Part shown: positions 17,540-26,620 of the stretch, piece by piece | Numbering within the stretch: the first letter of the stretch is position 1 | How the letters are laid out: every line of letters starts with the position of its first letter | Origin: Agrobacterium tumefaciens_K | GTDB taxonomy: Bacteria > Pseudomonadota > Alphaproteobacteria > Rhizobiales > Rhizobiaceae | Length of the DNA: 64,000 nucleotides | NCBI RefSeq assembly: GCF_031801495.1 | Contig: NZ_JAOEGC010000002.1 | Location: forward strand, 1,922,001 to 1,986,000 | Direction: 5' to 3' | Made by a program: the position numbers and the translations under genes | The notes under the pieces: model-generated | Databases searched by the model: none | Seen by the model: only the letters and a program-made list of their open reading frames with translations | Told to the model about the DNA's origin: nothing

Positions 17540-18685
17540 TCAAAAGCAGTCTTCGAACAGTTTTTTCGTATTTTCCAGTGTCATCTCGACGGGATTTCCG
17601 CCGCAGCTTGGATCCTTGATCGCCTCTGCCGCAAGTTCGTCGATCCGGTCCGGCTTGATGCCCATTGCCGTCAGATTTTCCGGCACACCCAGTTCCTTGC
17701 GAAGCTCCAGCACGTAGTTGTAGAAGCCGTCGAAACCGCCCGAAATGCCAAGATATGCGGCAGCGCGGGCGATCTTGTCTTCGATGGCCGGACGATTGAA
17801 GCGCAGCACCGCAGGCATCACCACCGCATTGGTCATGCCGTGATGGGTATTGTAGACGGCGCCGATCGGATGTGACAGCGAATGGATCGCGCCAAGTCCC
17901 TTCTGGAACGCCACGGCTCCCATGGCGGCGGCAGCCATCATGTTCGTCCGCGCCTCGATATCCGTTCCCTCATGATAGGCACGGGGAAGGAATTCCTTGA
18001 CCAGCCGCAGACCTTCCAGCGCGATGCCCTGGCTCATGGGGTGGAAAAAGGGCGAGGAGTAAGCTTCAAGGCAATGCGCGAAGGCGTCCATGCCGGTGCC
18101 AGCCGTAATCGCCTTGGGCATGCCAACCGTCAGTTCGGGATCGCAGATCACCACGCCCGGGAGGAACTTCGGATGGAAGATGATCTTCTTCACATGCGTC
18201 CGCGAATTGGTGATGACGCTGGCGCGACCGACCTCTGATCCGGTGCCGGCAGTGGTCGGAACCGCGACGATGGGCGCGATGCCCTCGGCATTGGCGCGGG
18301 TCCACCAGTCGCCAATATCCTCGAAATCCCAGACCGGCCGCGTCTGCCCGGCCATGAACGCAACAGCTTTGCCAAGATCGAGGCCGGAGCCGCCGCCGAA
18401 GGCGACCACACCATCATGCCCGCCATCCTTGAAAGCCTTGACGCCCGCTTCGAGATTGATCTCGTTCGGGTTCGGGTCCACATCGGCAAAGATCGCGCGA
18501 CCAAGGCCCGCTTCATCGAGAATATCCAGCGCGTGCCCTGTGATCGCCATATTGGCAAGGCCGCGATCCGTTATCAGAAGCGGCCTTTTGATACCGAGCG
18601 TCTTGCAGGCGTCCGCCAGTTCCTTGATGCGGCCGCGTCCAAGCTTGACGGCGGTGGGATAGCTCCAGTTGGCGACGATATTCAT
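17540..18685 (-). CDS. iron-containing alcohol dehydrogenase
   Basis: 381 aa, cytosolic NAD(P)-dependent dehydrogenase of group III. GGGSGLDLGK near residue 97 binds the cofactor. Metal ligands fit DPELT (Asp near 193), MDAFAHCLEAY (His near 211), SLSHPIGA (His near 270) and NTHHG (His near 280). Its ATG overlaps the stop of the aldehyde dehydrogenase gene (ATGA), so the pair is translationally coupled. In this operon it could oxidise the terminal hydroxyl of a gamma-glutamylated amino alcohol (inference). Last gene of the leftward operon. Confidence 0.9.
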   Translation of the reverse strand: MNIVANWSYPTAVKLGRGRIKELADACKTLGIKRPLLITDRGLANMAITGHALDILDEAGLGRAIFADVDPNPNEINLEAGVKAFKDGGHDGVVAFGGGSGLDLGKAVAFMAGQTRPVWDFEDIGDWWTRANAEGIAPIVAVPTTAGTGSEVGRASVITNSRTHVKKIIFHPKFLPGVVICDPELTVGMPKAITAGTGMDAFAHCLEAYSSPFFHPMSQGIALEGLRLVKEFLPRAYHEGTDIEARTNMMAAAAMGAVAFQKGLGAIHSLSHPIGAVYNTHHGMTNAVVMPAVLRFNRPAIEDKIARAAAYLGISGGFDGFYNYVLELRKELGVPENLTAMGIKPDRIDELAAEAIKDPSCGGNPVEMTLENTKKLFEDCF

Positions 18686-20070
18686 TTCGTGACTTTCTTC
18701 AGATGATAGGATTTCGGACGGGTCAGGTTCTGGAAACCGAGGACGGAAAGCGAGCCGCCACGACCGGTTTCCTTGACGCCGGTCCAGCAGAGCGCAGGGT
18801 CGAGGTAGTCCGCGCGGTTCATGAACACGGTGCCAGTTTCGATCTCACGGCCAATGCGCCCTGCCCGCGCCGCATCCTGCGTCCACAGCGAGGCGGTCAG
18901 GCCGTATTTGCTGTCGTTCATCAGCGCGATGGCTTCCTCGTCGTTTTTCACCTTCATGATGCCGACGGCTGGTCCGAAGGTTTCCTCCGTCATGAACTCC
19001 ATGGAATGATCGACATTGACGAGAACCTGCGGTGCGACATAGGCACTCTCGCCGTCATCCGCCGGGAAAAGCTTCGGATCGACCAGCGCCTTGGCACCTT
19101 TCGAAACTGCGTCGGCGATCTGCGCACGAACGACCTTGGCGAAACGCTTGTTGGCCATAGGCCCGAGCGTCGTTTCCTCAACCAGCGGATTGCCAAGCTT
19201 GTAATTCGAAACCCATGCAACCGACTTCTCAACAAAGGCGTCGTAGAGATTTTCGTTGACGTAGATGCGTTCTATACCGCAGCAGCACTGCCCGGAATTA
19301 TAGGTTGCGCCATCCATCAGCGTGTCGACGGCGGCGTCCAGATCGGCATCCTCCATCACGTAGCCGGGATCCTTGCCGCCAAGCTCCAGACCAAGCCCGG
19401 TGAAGGTTCCGGCGGCAGCCCGCTCGATGGCGCGACCGCCCTCGACCGAGCCGGTGAAGTTGACGAAGTTGAACAGCCCTTCCGAAATCAGCGCCGAGGT
19501 CGTCGCATGGTCGAGGAAAACGTTGATGAACACATCGTCCGGCACGCCCGCCTCGACAAAGGCGCGCACCATGCGCTCGCCAACCAGCAGCGTCTGCGCC
19601 GCATGTTTGATGACAACCGTGTTGCCTGCCATAAGTGCAGGCGCAACCGTATTGATCGCCGTCATGTACGGATAGTTCCAGGGCGCGATGACGAAGACCA
19701 CACCATGCGCCTCGCGCTCGATACGGCGTTCGAAATTGCCGCTTTCCTCGATCACGAGCGGAGCCAGCGCATCCGCCGCAATGGAGGCGACATAATTCGA
19801 GCGCTCGTTGAAGCCTTTGAACTCGCCGCCGTAACGCACGGGGCGGCCCATCATATGCGCCAGTTCAGGCACCACCTCGCCCACCATCTCGTTCAGACGC
19901 GCAACGCCTTTCAGCACGAGTTGAACGCGGTCCTCAAGCGGGCGTTTTGCCCAATCCTTCTGCGCCTTGCGCGCCTTGGCTACGGCGGCACGCGCCGCCT
20001 CCAGCGGCATCGCCTCGCGTTCGGCGTAAACCGAACCGTCGATCGGCGAAATATTCTGGATCATGGTCAT
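18682..20070 (-). CDS. aldehyde dehydrogenase family protein
   Basis: 462 aa. Catalytic Glu229 in LELGGKD and a Cys run at 262-264 in SGQCCCGIERIYV. NAD(P) site IAPWNYPY near 128. At 462 residues it is a short ALDH of the succinate-semialdehyde-dehydrogenase-like or gamma-glutamyl-aldehyde type. It sits 20 bases after the glutamine-synthetase-like gene and overlaps the alcohol dehydrogenase. The expected role is oxidation of the aldehyde made by the alcohol dehydrogenase to an acid (inference from the operon). A purine-rich site GGAAAGAAG precedes the ATG. Confidence 0.9.
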   Translation of the reverse strand: MTMIQNISPIDGSVYAEREAMPLEAARAAVAKARKAQKDWAKRPLEDRVQLVLKGVARLNEMVGEVVPELAHMMGRPVRYGGEFKGFNERSNYVASIAADALAPLVIEESGNFERRIEREAHGVVFVIAPWNYPYMTAINTVAPALMAGNTVVIKHAAQTLLVGERMVRAFVEAGVPDDVFINVFLDHATTSALISEGLFNFVNFTGSVEGGRAIERAAAGTFTGLGLELGGKDPGYVMEDADLDAAVDTLMDGATYNSGQCCCGIERIYVNENLYDAFVEKSVAWVSNYKLGNPLVEETTLGPMANKRFAKVVRAQIADAVSKGAKALVDPKLFPADDGESAYVAPQVLVNVDHSMEFMTEETFGPAVGIMKVKNDEEAIALMNDSKYGLTASLWTQDAARAGRIGREIETGTVFMNRADYLDPALCWTGVKETGRGGSLSVLGFQNLTRPKSYHLKKVTK

Positions 20071-20090
20071 AATGCTTCTTTCCGTAATTG

Positions 20091-21458
20091 TTATGCCCGT
20101 TCAAAACCGCGGGCGACTTCCCAGTCGGTCACGCGGCGGTCGTATTCCGCCTGTTCCCATCTTGCGGCATGCACGTAATGATCGACCACATCGTCGCCAA
20201 ATGCGCCCCGCAGCATATTGGAGCCATTGAGGTGATCCGTGGCGTCGCGCAATGTCTTGGGGATTTCGCGAATCTCTTTGCCGCCATAGGCATCGCCGAC
20301 AAAAGCGGGCTCAAGTTCCAGCTTATTTTCGATGCCGTCAATGCCTGCCGCGAGCAATGCCGCCATGGCGAGATATGGATTGAGGTCGGAGCCGCCGACA
20401 CGGCACTCAACACGGATAGCCTTCGTGTCTGCGCCGCAAAGGCGGTATCCCGCCGTGCGGTTGTCCATACTCCAGATGGCCTTTGTCGGCGCGAAGGTTC
20501 CAGCCATGAACCGCTTATAGGAGTTGATGTAAGGCGCCAGGAAATAGGTGATTTCGCTCGCATGCGCCAGAAGCCCGGCAACATAGTGCCGCATCGTCTG
20601 CGACATGCCGTGCTCTGCGTCCTTGTCGAAAAACGCCGAGGTTGTTCCGTCAGCGCTCCACAGCGACTGGTGAATATGGGACGAGCTTCCCGCCGCACTG
20701 TAATTCCATTTGGCAAGGAACGTCACGGCCTTACCCTTGGACCAGGCGATTTCCTTGGTGGCGTTCTTGATAATGGCATGCCGGTCAGCCATGGTCAGCG
20801 CGTCGGCATAACGAACATTGATTTCTTCCTGTCCGGGCGACGCCTCGCCCTTGGAGTTCTCAACGGGAATGCCCGCAGCTTGCAGCCCCTTGCGAAGCGC
20901 GCGCATGACATCTTCCTCCTTCGTCGTCTGGAAGATGTGGTAGTCCTCGTTGTAGCCGCTGGCGAGGTTCAGATCGCGGTATCCGCTGGCGCGGGCGGCA
21001 TCGAATGTCTGGTCGAACAGGAAAAATTCCAGTTCGCTTGCCATATAGGCCTTCAGTCCCATAGCCTCCAGCCGCGCTACCTGCTTCTTGAGCATCGCAC
21101 GAGGCGAATGCGGCACTTCGGCATGGGTGTGGTGATCCAGAACATCGCACAGCACCAGCGCGGTCCCCTCCAGCCACGGCACCTTGCGCAGCGTCGAAAG
21201 ATCCGGCTTCATCGTATAGTCGCCGTAACCGCGTTCCCAACTCGATGCCTTGTAACCCGGAACCGTTTCCATCTCCATGTCGGTAGCCAGGAGATAGTTG
21301 CAGCTATGGGTTTCCTGAAACGCGCTTTCGACGAAAAACTCCGCCTGAAAACGCTTCCCCATCAAACGGCCCTGCATGTCCACGAGACATGCCAGAACAG
21401 TATCGATGCGCCCGTCGGCAACATCCAGTTTGAGGGCATCGAATGTGTAGCTCGCCAT
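20091..21458 (-). CDS. glutamine-synthetase-family gamma-glutamylamide synthetase
   Basis: 455 aa, one chain of the dodecameric GS fold. Metal and substrate motifs are visible: ASELEFFLFD near 142, EEINVRYADALTMADRH near 217, GSSSHIHQSL near 262, NRTAGYR near 338 and ECRVGGSDLNPYLA near 357. The sequence is not GlnA-like at the C-terminus, since there is no adenylylation Tyr loop of the usual kind, and the length equals PuuA/IpuC-type enzymes that ligate glutamate to amines. The permease upstream and two dehydrogenases downstream favour an amine or amino-alcohol substrate. True glutamine synthesis is not excluded. Confidence 0.85.
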   Translation of the reverse strand: MASYTFDALKLDVADGRIDTVLACLVDMQGRLMGKRFQAEFFVESAFQETHSCNYLLATDMEMETVPGYKASSWERGYGDYTMKPDLSTLRKVPWLEGTALVLCDVLDHHTHAEVPHSPRAMLKKQVARLEAMGLKAYMASELEFFLFDQTFDAARASGYRDLNLASGYNEDYHIFQTTKEEDVMRALRKGLQAAGIPVENSKGEASPGQEEINVRYADALTMADRHAIIKNATKEIAWSKGKAVTFLAKWNYSAAGSSSHIHQSLWSADGTTSAFFDKDAEHGMSQTMRHYVAGLLAHASEITYFLAPYINSYKRFMAGTFAPTKAIWSMDNRTAGYRLCGADTKAIRVECRVGGSDLNPYLAMAALLAAGIDGIENKLELEPAFVGDAYGGKEIREIPKTLRDATDHLNGSNMLRGAFGDDVVDHYVHAARWEQAEYDRRVTDWEVARGFERA

Positions 21459-21487
21459 GTTTTGTGTCCGTTCCCTTTTAACGTCTG

Positions 21488-21514
21488 GCGGGCGGCCGTT
21501 TTCCGGCCGCCCCT
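21488..21514. other. intercistronic stem between permease and GS-like gene
   Basis: Perfect 8-base stem GGGCGGCC / GGCCGCCC with a 7-base loop in the 69-base gap. No T-run follows on the coding (minus) strand, so it is more likely an mRNA processing or stabilising stem than a terminator. Confidence 0.5.
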
Positions 21515-21527
21515 GTTTTTATCGATG

Positions 21528-23042
21528 TCAGGCCTTTGCAGCCGCCGCGTCGAGCGCAGCCTGCTTGTGTTCCAGCGCGAATTCTTCCTCCGGCGACAGG
21601 ATGAGGCGATGACGGCCGACCAATGCGAAATAGGCAATCGCAACGGCGAACCACAAGGCAACCCAGACGACGCCCTTGGTGAAGTTCGGATCCTGGATCT
21701 GATAGAGCAGGGTGATGACGGCGATGATGATGGTCAGCACCGCGCCCGGGATGCCGAGTGGAGAACGGAACGGCCGCTCGATGTTCGGCAGGTTACGGCG
21801 CAGCATGATGAACGAGATCGCCTGCATGATATAGGAGAACATCGCTCCGAACACGGCCATGTTGAGCAGCACGCTGCCAATGATGCTGCCGCCCTGCTCC
21901 GCTCCAAGCGCGAACCAGATGACCATCATGACGCTGAGGCCGACAATTGCGCCCGTCAGCATCGCGACATGCGGTGTCTTGAACTTGGAATGCGTGATGG
22001 AAAGCGCAGTCGGAAAGTAACCCGCACGGGAAAGCGAATAGATCTGGCGTCCCTGCGCATAGAGAATGGTATGGAAGCTGGCGATCAGACCCGTGAGCGC
22101 CACCAATCCCAGAATAACCACGCCGCCATCACCGTAAACAGCCTTGAAGCCGTCCAGCAGCGGCTCCAGCGACGAACCGAGATGGAACGCGCCAACGCCC
22201 GGAAGCGAAGGGTTGAGCAGAACGATCATGAAGGCGGAGATCATCAGCGTGATGATGCCCAGAATGATGCCCTTCGGCATATCGCGTTTCGGATCGACGG
22301 ATTCTTCCGCCGCAAGCGGCAGCTGCTCGATGGCCAGGAAGAGCCAGACCGCAAAAGGCAGCGTGGCCAGAACACCGGAAAAGCCGAACGGGAAGAACGA
22401 GCCATTGCCTTCCGGCAGCTCGACCGCACTTCCGTCCGGTCCGACGCCGATATTCAGCGCCCAGCGCGAAAAATCCATGTTCGGAATGGCGCTGACCCAG
22501 AAGAACACCAGAACACCCAGCGAAATCAGTGTGATGACCAGCGTTACCTTGAAGGAAAGTTCGAGTCCGAAGACGTTCAGCGCAAGGAAGATGATGTAGA
22601 ACAGCACCCACAGGAACGGTGAATAAGCCGGATCGAGTCCAAGGATCGAATTCACATAGGCCGTGATGAAGGTGACGATGACGGCAGGCGTCAGAACATA
22701 TTCAACGTTCTCGCAAAGCCCCGTGATGAAACCGCCCCACGGTCCCATCGCCGTACGGGCGAACGAATAGGCGGCACCCGTATGCGGCAGCGCCGGGCTC
22801 ATCTCCGCAATCGAGAATGTCAGCCCGAGATACATGATGGCGATGATGATGCCAGCGACAAGCATGCCGCCCCAGCCGCCGGTAGCAAAACCGAAGTTCC
22901 AGCCGGAAAAATGCCCCGAGATCACGGCGCCAACGCCCAGTGACCACAGGGACCATACGCCTGCGTAACGGGAAAGACCCCGCTTCTCAAAATAGGATGC
23001 GTCCGCCTTTTTATAGCTGACGCCTGCTGATGAACTGTCCAT
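21528..23042 (-). CDS. APC-family permease, ethanolamine-permease-like
   Basis: 504 aa, about twelve hydrophobic segments. The N-terminus (YFEKRGLSRYAGVWSLWSLG, GAVISGHFSGWNFG, then EMSPALPHTGAAYSFARTAMGPWGGF) resembles the ethanolamine permease branch (Eat) of the amino acid-polyamine-organocation superfamily. Inner membrane. The ATG at 23042 is seven bases after an AGGAG and is preferred to 23063. First gene of the leftward operon with GS-like, ALDH and Fe-ADH genes, so the imported amine is probably their substrate. Preceded by the hairpin at 23213-23249. Confidence 0.85.
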   Translation of the reverse strand: MDSSSAGVSYKKADASYFEKRGLSRYAGVWSLWSLGVGAVISGHFSGWNFGFATGGWGGMLVAGIIIAIMYLGLTFSIAEMSPALPHTGAAYSFARTAMGPWGGFITGLCENVEYVLTPAVIVTFITAYVNSILGLDPAYSPFLWVLFYIIFLALNVFGLELSFKVTLVITLISLGVLVFFWVSAIPNMDFSRWALNIGVGPDGSAVELPEGNGSFFPFGFSGVLATLPFAVWLFLAIEQLPLAAEESVDPKRDMPKGIILGIITLMISAFMIVLLNPSLPGVGAFHLGSSLEPLLDGFKAVYGDGGVVILGLVALTGLIASFHTILYAQGRQIYSLSRAGYFPTALSITHSKFKTPHVAMLTGAIVGLSVMMVIWFALGAEQGGSIIGSVLLNMAVFGAMFSYIMQAISFIMLRRNLPNIERPFRSPLGIPGAVLTIIIAVITLLYQIQDPNFTKGVVWVALWFAVAIAYFALVGRHRLILSPEEEFALEHKQAALDAAAAKA

Positions 23043-23212
23043 GCCCTTCTCTCCTGATCTCAAGAAAAAACAAGCCAGTCAGCCGCTATTGGCCGATTGT
23101 GCCCCAGTCTCCGGCGCAGCCGGCACGCATGCACGACAACACCTCACGCACTCGCTGTTCCCTGCCCGCATGGCGCCTTTTCGGCTTTTCTGTGCGGTCT
23201 TTCCGTTATGAA

Positions 23213-23249
23213 AAGGCTGGCCCCGGTGTTTTCACCATCGGCCAGCCAG
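23213..23249 (-). terminator. hairpin between amidohydrolase and permease genes
   Basis: Nested stem: GGCTGGCC / GGCCAGCC outside, GGTG / CACC inside a TTTT loop. On the minus strand it is followed by TTTT. It can end the amidohydrolase transcript, or partly so, before the permease operon. Confidence 0.7.
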
Positions 23250-23257
23250 TTGCTCCC

Positions 23258-24031
23258 TCACTCATCGCAAGATGAGAGCGCCTTCCCCATAAGCTCGTAT
23301 AGAAAATCTGCCATGACCGACTGCGCGGCAGCGTCGGCGATCAGATCGTTGCGGATCTCGATCATGACATTCAAAAGACCGTCAGGCAGCGCATGCAGCC
23401 TCAATGTGTGGGTGACGCCATCCTGCGGTCCATAGGGCTCGTTTCGCCGGACCTCGAGCCGCGCACCCGCAGCCTGCTCGAGCATCGCATCCGCCAGACG
23501 GCTGTCCGTATCGTGCAGGATGCCCACTTCCACGTCACGAAACCGCCCGTGATAGACCGGCGTAAAGCTGTGAACTGTCACGATGATCGACTTGCGCCCG
23601 GCGGCCAGCCGCTCATTGATGAGGGCATCGATCCGTTCGTGAAACGGCACGTAGAGCGCCGAAGTCCGGGCAAATTTCTCCGCCTCCCCAAGATCGCGAT
23701 TGCCGGGAATGTCGTAGATTTCACTTTTCGCAGGCATGGCCGAGGCCGATTCCGGCGGGCGGTTGCAATCATAGATCAGCCGCGAAAAGCGTTGGTAGAC
23801 GAGCGTTGCATCAAGTTTCTGCGACAGCAGTCGCGAAACGGCAAGCGCGCCCGGATCCCATGCAATGTGGCTTGAAAGAATCTCAGGCGTCAGCCCCAGC
23901 GTTCCGAATTTTTCCGGGACGGTTGCAGACGCATGCTCGCACACCAGGAGTACATCGCTCCTTGCCGCTGCATTTTCCACGGCGACGGTTTCCCCTTCCG
24001 CCTCAGTGAAAAACCGTGAACGTACCGTCAT
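23258..24031 (-). CDS. N-formylglutamate amidohydrolase-family hydrolase
   Basis: 257 aa, cytosolic zinc hydrolase fold of the HutG/FGase family. Expected metal and substrate positions are VCEHASATVP near residue 30, DPGALAVSRLLS near 58, YDCNRPPESAS near 87 and VTVHSFTPV near 150. No histidine-degradation genes are near. In this setting the enzyme may cleave a gamma-glutamyl amide instead of N-formylglutamate, giving back glutamate (inference). It is read leftward from the RpiR divergent promoter region. The start has no clear ribosome binding site. Confidence 0.8.
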   Translation of the reverse strand: MTVRSRFFTEAEGETVAVENAAARSDVLLVCEHASATVPEKFGTLGLTPEILSSHIAWDPGALAVSRLLSQKLDATLVYQRFSRLIYDCNRPPESASAMPAKSEIYDIPGNRDLGEAEKFARTSALYVPFHERIDALINERLAAGRKSIIVTVHSFTPVYHGRFRDVEVGILHDTDSRLADAMLEQAAGARLEVRRNEPYGPQDGVTHTLRLHALPDGLLNVMIEIRNDLIADAAAQSVMADFLYELMGKALSSCDE

Positions 24032-24103
24032 GCACGCACCCCGTCCGAAAAGCCCGCTGCCCCATCAGCCCGAAAAGAATTCTTCACATTCCAGCGACTG
24101 TCA

Positions 24104-24139
24104 AATGGAATTTTGAAATTATCTTTTCATTTTTCCATT
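24104..24139. promoter_or_regulatory. nested palindrome, probable RpiR operator
   Basis: Inner repeat TGAAA-N6-TTTCA at 24114-24129 and outer arms AATGGAA / TTCCATT at 24104-24110 and 24133-24139, both centred on the same point. It lies midway between the divergent amidohydrolase and rpiR-like genes. RpiR regulators bind such TGAAA/TTTCA palindromes. Confidence 0.6.
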
Positions 24140-24208
24140 GACTCCACGGCGGGCACAGATGTTTATTTTTCCCAATTGCACCGGCGAAAAGACCGGAAGG
24201 GGAAAAGT

Positions 24209-25093
24209 TTGCGAAGCTCGACGGCAACCGTGTCGGACGTCATTCATGCGCATTATGAGACGCTGACCCGCTCGGAAAAGCGGCTGGCGGAAAGCCTTCT
24301 CGGCAATTATCCGGTATCTGGCCTGGGCAGCATCACGGCGATAGCGGAAAACGCGGGCGTGTCGACGCCAACCGTGGCCCGCATGGTGCAGAAACTCGGT
24401 TACAAGGGATATCCCGAATTTCAGGCGCATCTGCATCAGGAACTCGAAGCGACGATCTCCGGCCCCGTCGCCAAGCATGACCGCTGGGCGACGAACGCGC
24501 CGGGACTGCATATCCTCAACCGGTTTGCCGAAGCGATCACGAGCAACCTCCGCGACACGCTGAGCGATCTGGATACCGCCGACTTCGACAACGCCGCCAC
24601 CCTTCTTTCGGACAGGAAGCGCAGCATCTATTTTGTCGGTGGGCGCATCACCGGCGCCATCGCCGAGTATTTCTTCACCCACATGCAGGTCATCCGCCCC
24701 AAAACCGCGCTGATGTCCTCCAACTCCAGTTCATGGCCGCAATATATGCTGAACATGAACGCTGGCGACGTGCTGGTGATGTTCGATATCCGTCGCTACG
24801 AACGGGACATGGTAACACTGGCGCAGGTCGCTGATGATAACAATGTGAGCATCTTGCTGTTCACCGATCAGTGGACATCGCCCGTTTCCCGCTTTGCCAA
24901 ACACACCTTTCGCGTCAGAATAGAAGCTCCCTCGGCGTGGGACAGTTCGGTGGTGACACTGTTCGTCGTGGAAGCGCTGATCGAAGCTGTCCAGAACAAC
25001 GGCTGGGAAGAAACCCGACAGCGCATGAATTCGCTGGAAGGATTGTTCGAACAGACCCGGCTCTTCAGAAAACCGGGGAAAGGGGAAACTTAA
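24209..25093 (+). CDS. RpiR-family transcriptional regulator (HTH_6 plus SIS)
   Basis: 294 aa. N-terminal HTH_6 domain to about residue 75 (LTRSEKRLAESLLGNYP, ITAIAENAGVSTPTVARMVQKLGYKGYPEF). SIS domain about 115-250 (IYFVGGRITGAIAEYF, GDVLVMFDIRRYERDMV), which in the family binds phosphorylated sugars or similar ligands. I chose the TTG at 24209 because GGAAGGGG precedes it and family proteins start near there; the frame extends back to 24113 across the palindrome, which argues against the longer form. It is divergent from the amidohydrolase gene and heads the ABC importer genes, so it probably controls both sides. Confidence 0.88.
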   Translation: MRSSTATVSDVIHAHYETLTRSEKRLAESLLGNYPVSGLGSITAIAENAGVSTPTVARMVQKLGYKGYPEFQAHLHQELEATISGPVAKHDRWATNAPGLHILNRFAEAITSNLRDTLSDLDTADFDNAATLLSDRKRSIYFVGGRITGAIAEYFFTHMQVIRPKTALMSSNSSSWPQYMLNMNAGDVLVMFDIRRYERDMVTLAQVADDNNVSILLFTDQWTSPVSRFAKHTFRVRIEAPSAWDSSVVTLFVVEALIEAVQNNGWEETRQRMNSLEGLFEQTRLFRKPGKGET

Positions 25094-25314
25094 AAACCGG
25101 CGTCGTATTTGCGTATTATCGTCACAGAAGACGCAACACGAACTTATTATGTCGTTTCTCAAATATCACGGCGACAACAAGGCGCAATGATGGCAAGAAA
25201 ACGGCCGGGACCATGACAGGGGCGGAAAACCGCTCTACGAAGTTGTCACATAACATTCATGCAACCCACGTATCAGCGTCCGCCGACGCATGAGACACGA
25301 AGAGGAGAACCAAA

Positions 25315-26421
25315 GTGATCTCACACAGCCGCCGACTGCTATCGCTCACCACAGCCATGGTCATCGCATCCACTGCGATCGCCGCTGCGGAACCGAGCGC
25401 CGAACTGATCGCAGCAGCCAAGAAAGAAGGCATGCTGACGACGATTGCCCTGCCCCACGACTGGTGCGGTTACGGCGATGTGATCGCCTCCTTCAAGGCA
25501 AAGTATCCTGAAATTCAGGTCAACGAACTGAACCCGGACGCAGGCTCTGCCGACGAAATCGAAGCGATCAAGGCCAACAAGGACAACAAGGGTCCGCAGG
25601 CTCCTGACGTGATCGACGTCGGCCTCGCATTCGGCCCGCAGGCCAAGAAGGAAGGTCTTCTCCAGCCTTACAAGGTTTCCACCTGGGACGAAATTCCCGA
25701 GAACGTGAAAGACGCCGAAGGCTACTGGTACGGCGACTATTACGGCGTGATGTCGCTTTTCGTGAACAAGGATCTCGTCAAGAACACGCCGAAGGACTGG
25801 GCCGACCTTCTGAAGCCGGAATACTCCGGTCAGGTTGCTCTGGCAGGTGATCCGCGCGCTTCCAACCAGGCGATCCTCGGTGTGCTCGCGGCTGGTCTGG
25901 CGACTGGCGCGAAAGGCGGCAAGGAAGCCGGTGAAGCTGGCCTGAAGTACTTCGCAGAGCTGAACAAGGCCGGGAACTTCCTGCCCGTCATCGGCAAGGC
26001 TGGTACACTGGCACAGGGTGCAACCCCTATCATCGTCGCATGGGACTACAACGCACTGTCATGGGCGAAGACGCTGGACGGCAACCCGCCGACCGAAGTC
26101 GTGGTTCCCGAGAAGGGCGTTCTGGCTGGCGTTTACGTTCAGGGTATCTCCGCTTACGCGCCGCACCCGAACGCTGCCAAGCTGTGGATGGAACACCTGT
26201 ACTCCGACGACGGTCAGCTCGGCTGGCTGAAGGGCTTCTGCCACCCGATCCGCTTCAACGCCATGGCGAAGGCAAACAAGATTCCGAAGGATCTTCTGGA
26301 TGCCCTGCCGCCCGCAGCAGCCTATGAAAAGGCGATCTTCCCGACGCTCGAAGACGTTGACGCCAACAAGGCTGCCGTCACCGGCGGCTGGGACAGCGTT
26401 GTCGGCGCGAATGTGAAGTAA
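25315..26421 (+). CDS. ABC importer, periplasmic solute-binding protein
   Basis: 368 aa. Signal peptide 1-25 (LLSLTTAMVIASTAIAAA). The mature part is a class of solute-binding protein seen with polyamine, aminophosphonate or iron importers (SBP_bac_6/8-like): EPSAELIAAAKKEGMLTTIA at its start and PDVIDVGLAFGP near 97. GTG start with GAGGAG seven bases upstream. A 9-pair stem follows the stop, as is usual for abundant binding-protein transcripts. Ligand unknown; given the neighbourhood, an amine or amino alcohol is a reasonable guess. Confidence 0.85.
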   Translation: MISHSRRLLSLTTAMVIASTAIAAAEPSAELIAAAKKEGMLTTIALPHDWCGYGDVIASFKAKYPEIQVNELNPDAGSADEIEAIKANKDNKGPQAPDVIDVGLAFGPQAKKEGLLQPYKVSTWDEIPENVKDAEGYWYGDYYGVMSLFVNKDLVKNTPKDWADLLKPEYSGQVALAGDPRASNQAILGVLAAGLATGAKGGKEAGEAGLKYFAELNKAGNFLPVIGKAGTLAQGATPIIVAWDYNALSWAKTLDGNPPTEVVVPEKGVLAGVYVQGISAYAPHPNAAKLWMEHLYSDDGQLGWLKGFCHPIRFNAMAKANKIPKDLLDALPPAAAYEKAIFPTLEDVDANKAAVTGGWDSVVGANVK

Positions 26422-26436
26422 ACTGTTGAAAACACT

Positions 26437-26464
26437 CACCCCGGCTTTTCAAATGGCCGGGGTG
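26437..26464 (+). other. intercistronic stem after the binding-protein gene
   Basis: Perfect 9-pair stem CACCCCGGC / GCCGGGGTG with a 10-base loop, 16 bases after the stop, followed by CTTATTTG, a weak T-run. It probably stabilises the binding-protein mRNA and lowers expression of the permease genes. Confidence 0.6.
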
Positions 26465-26620
26465 CTTATTTGATGAAGACGTCTATGCATTTTCCTTGCG
26501 AACCTTTGCGCAAGGGCATGCTCAAAAGATTAAATCTGGGCATCGTTCTCGTCGGAAATCTTTCCGGTGTTCGATCGATGCGCGAAACAGACCGTTTAAA
26601 GCGGCGTTCGGGGACAAGGC

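Noticed and set aside
20088..22622. Plus-strand open frame of 844 codons
   Set aside because: Runs antisense across the GS-like gene and the permease, rich in His/Arg/Gln, a usual sign of a high-GC shadow frame.
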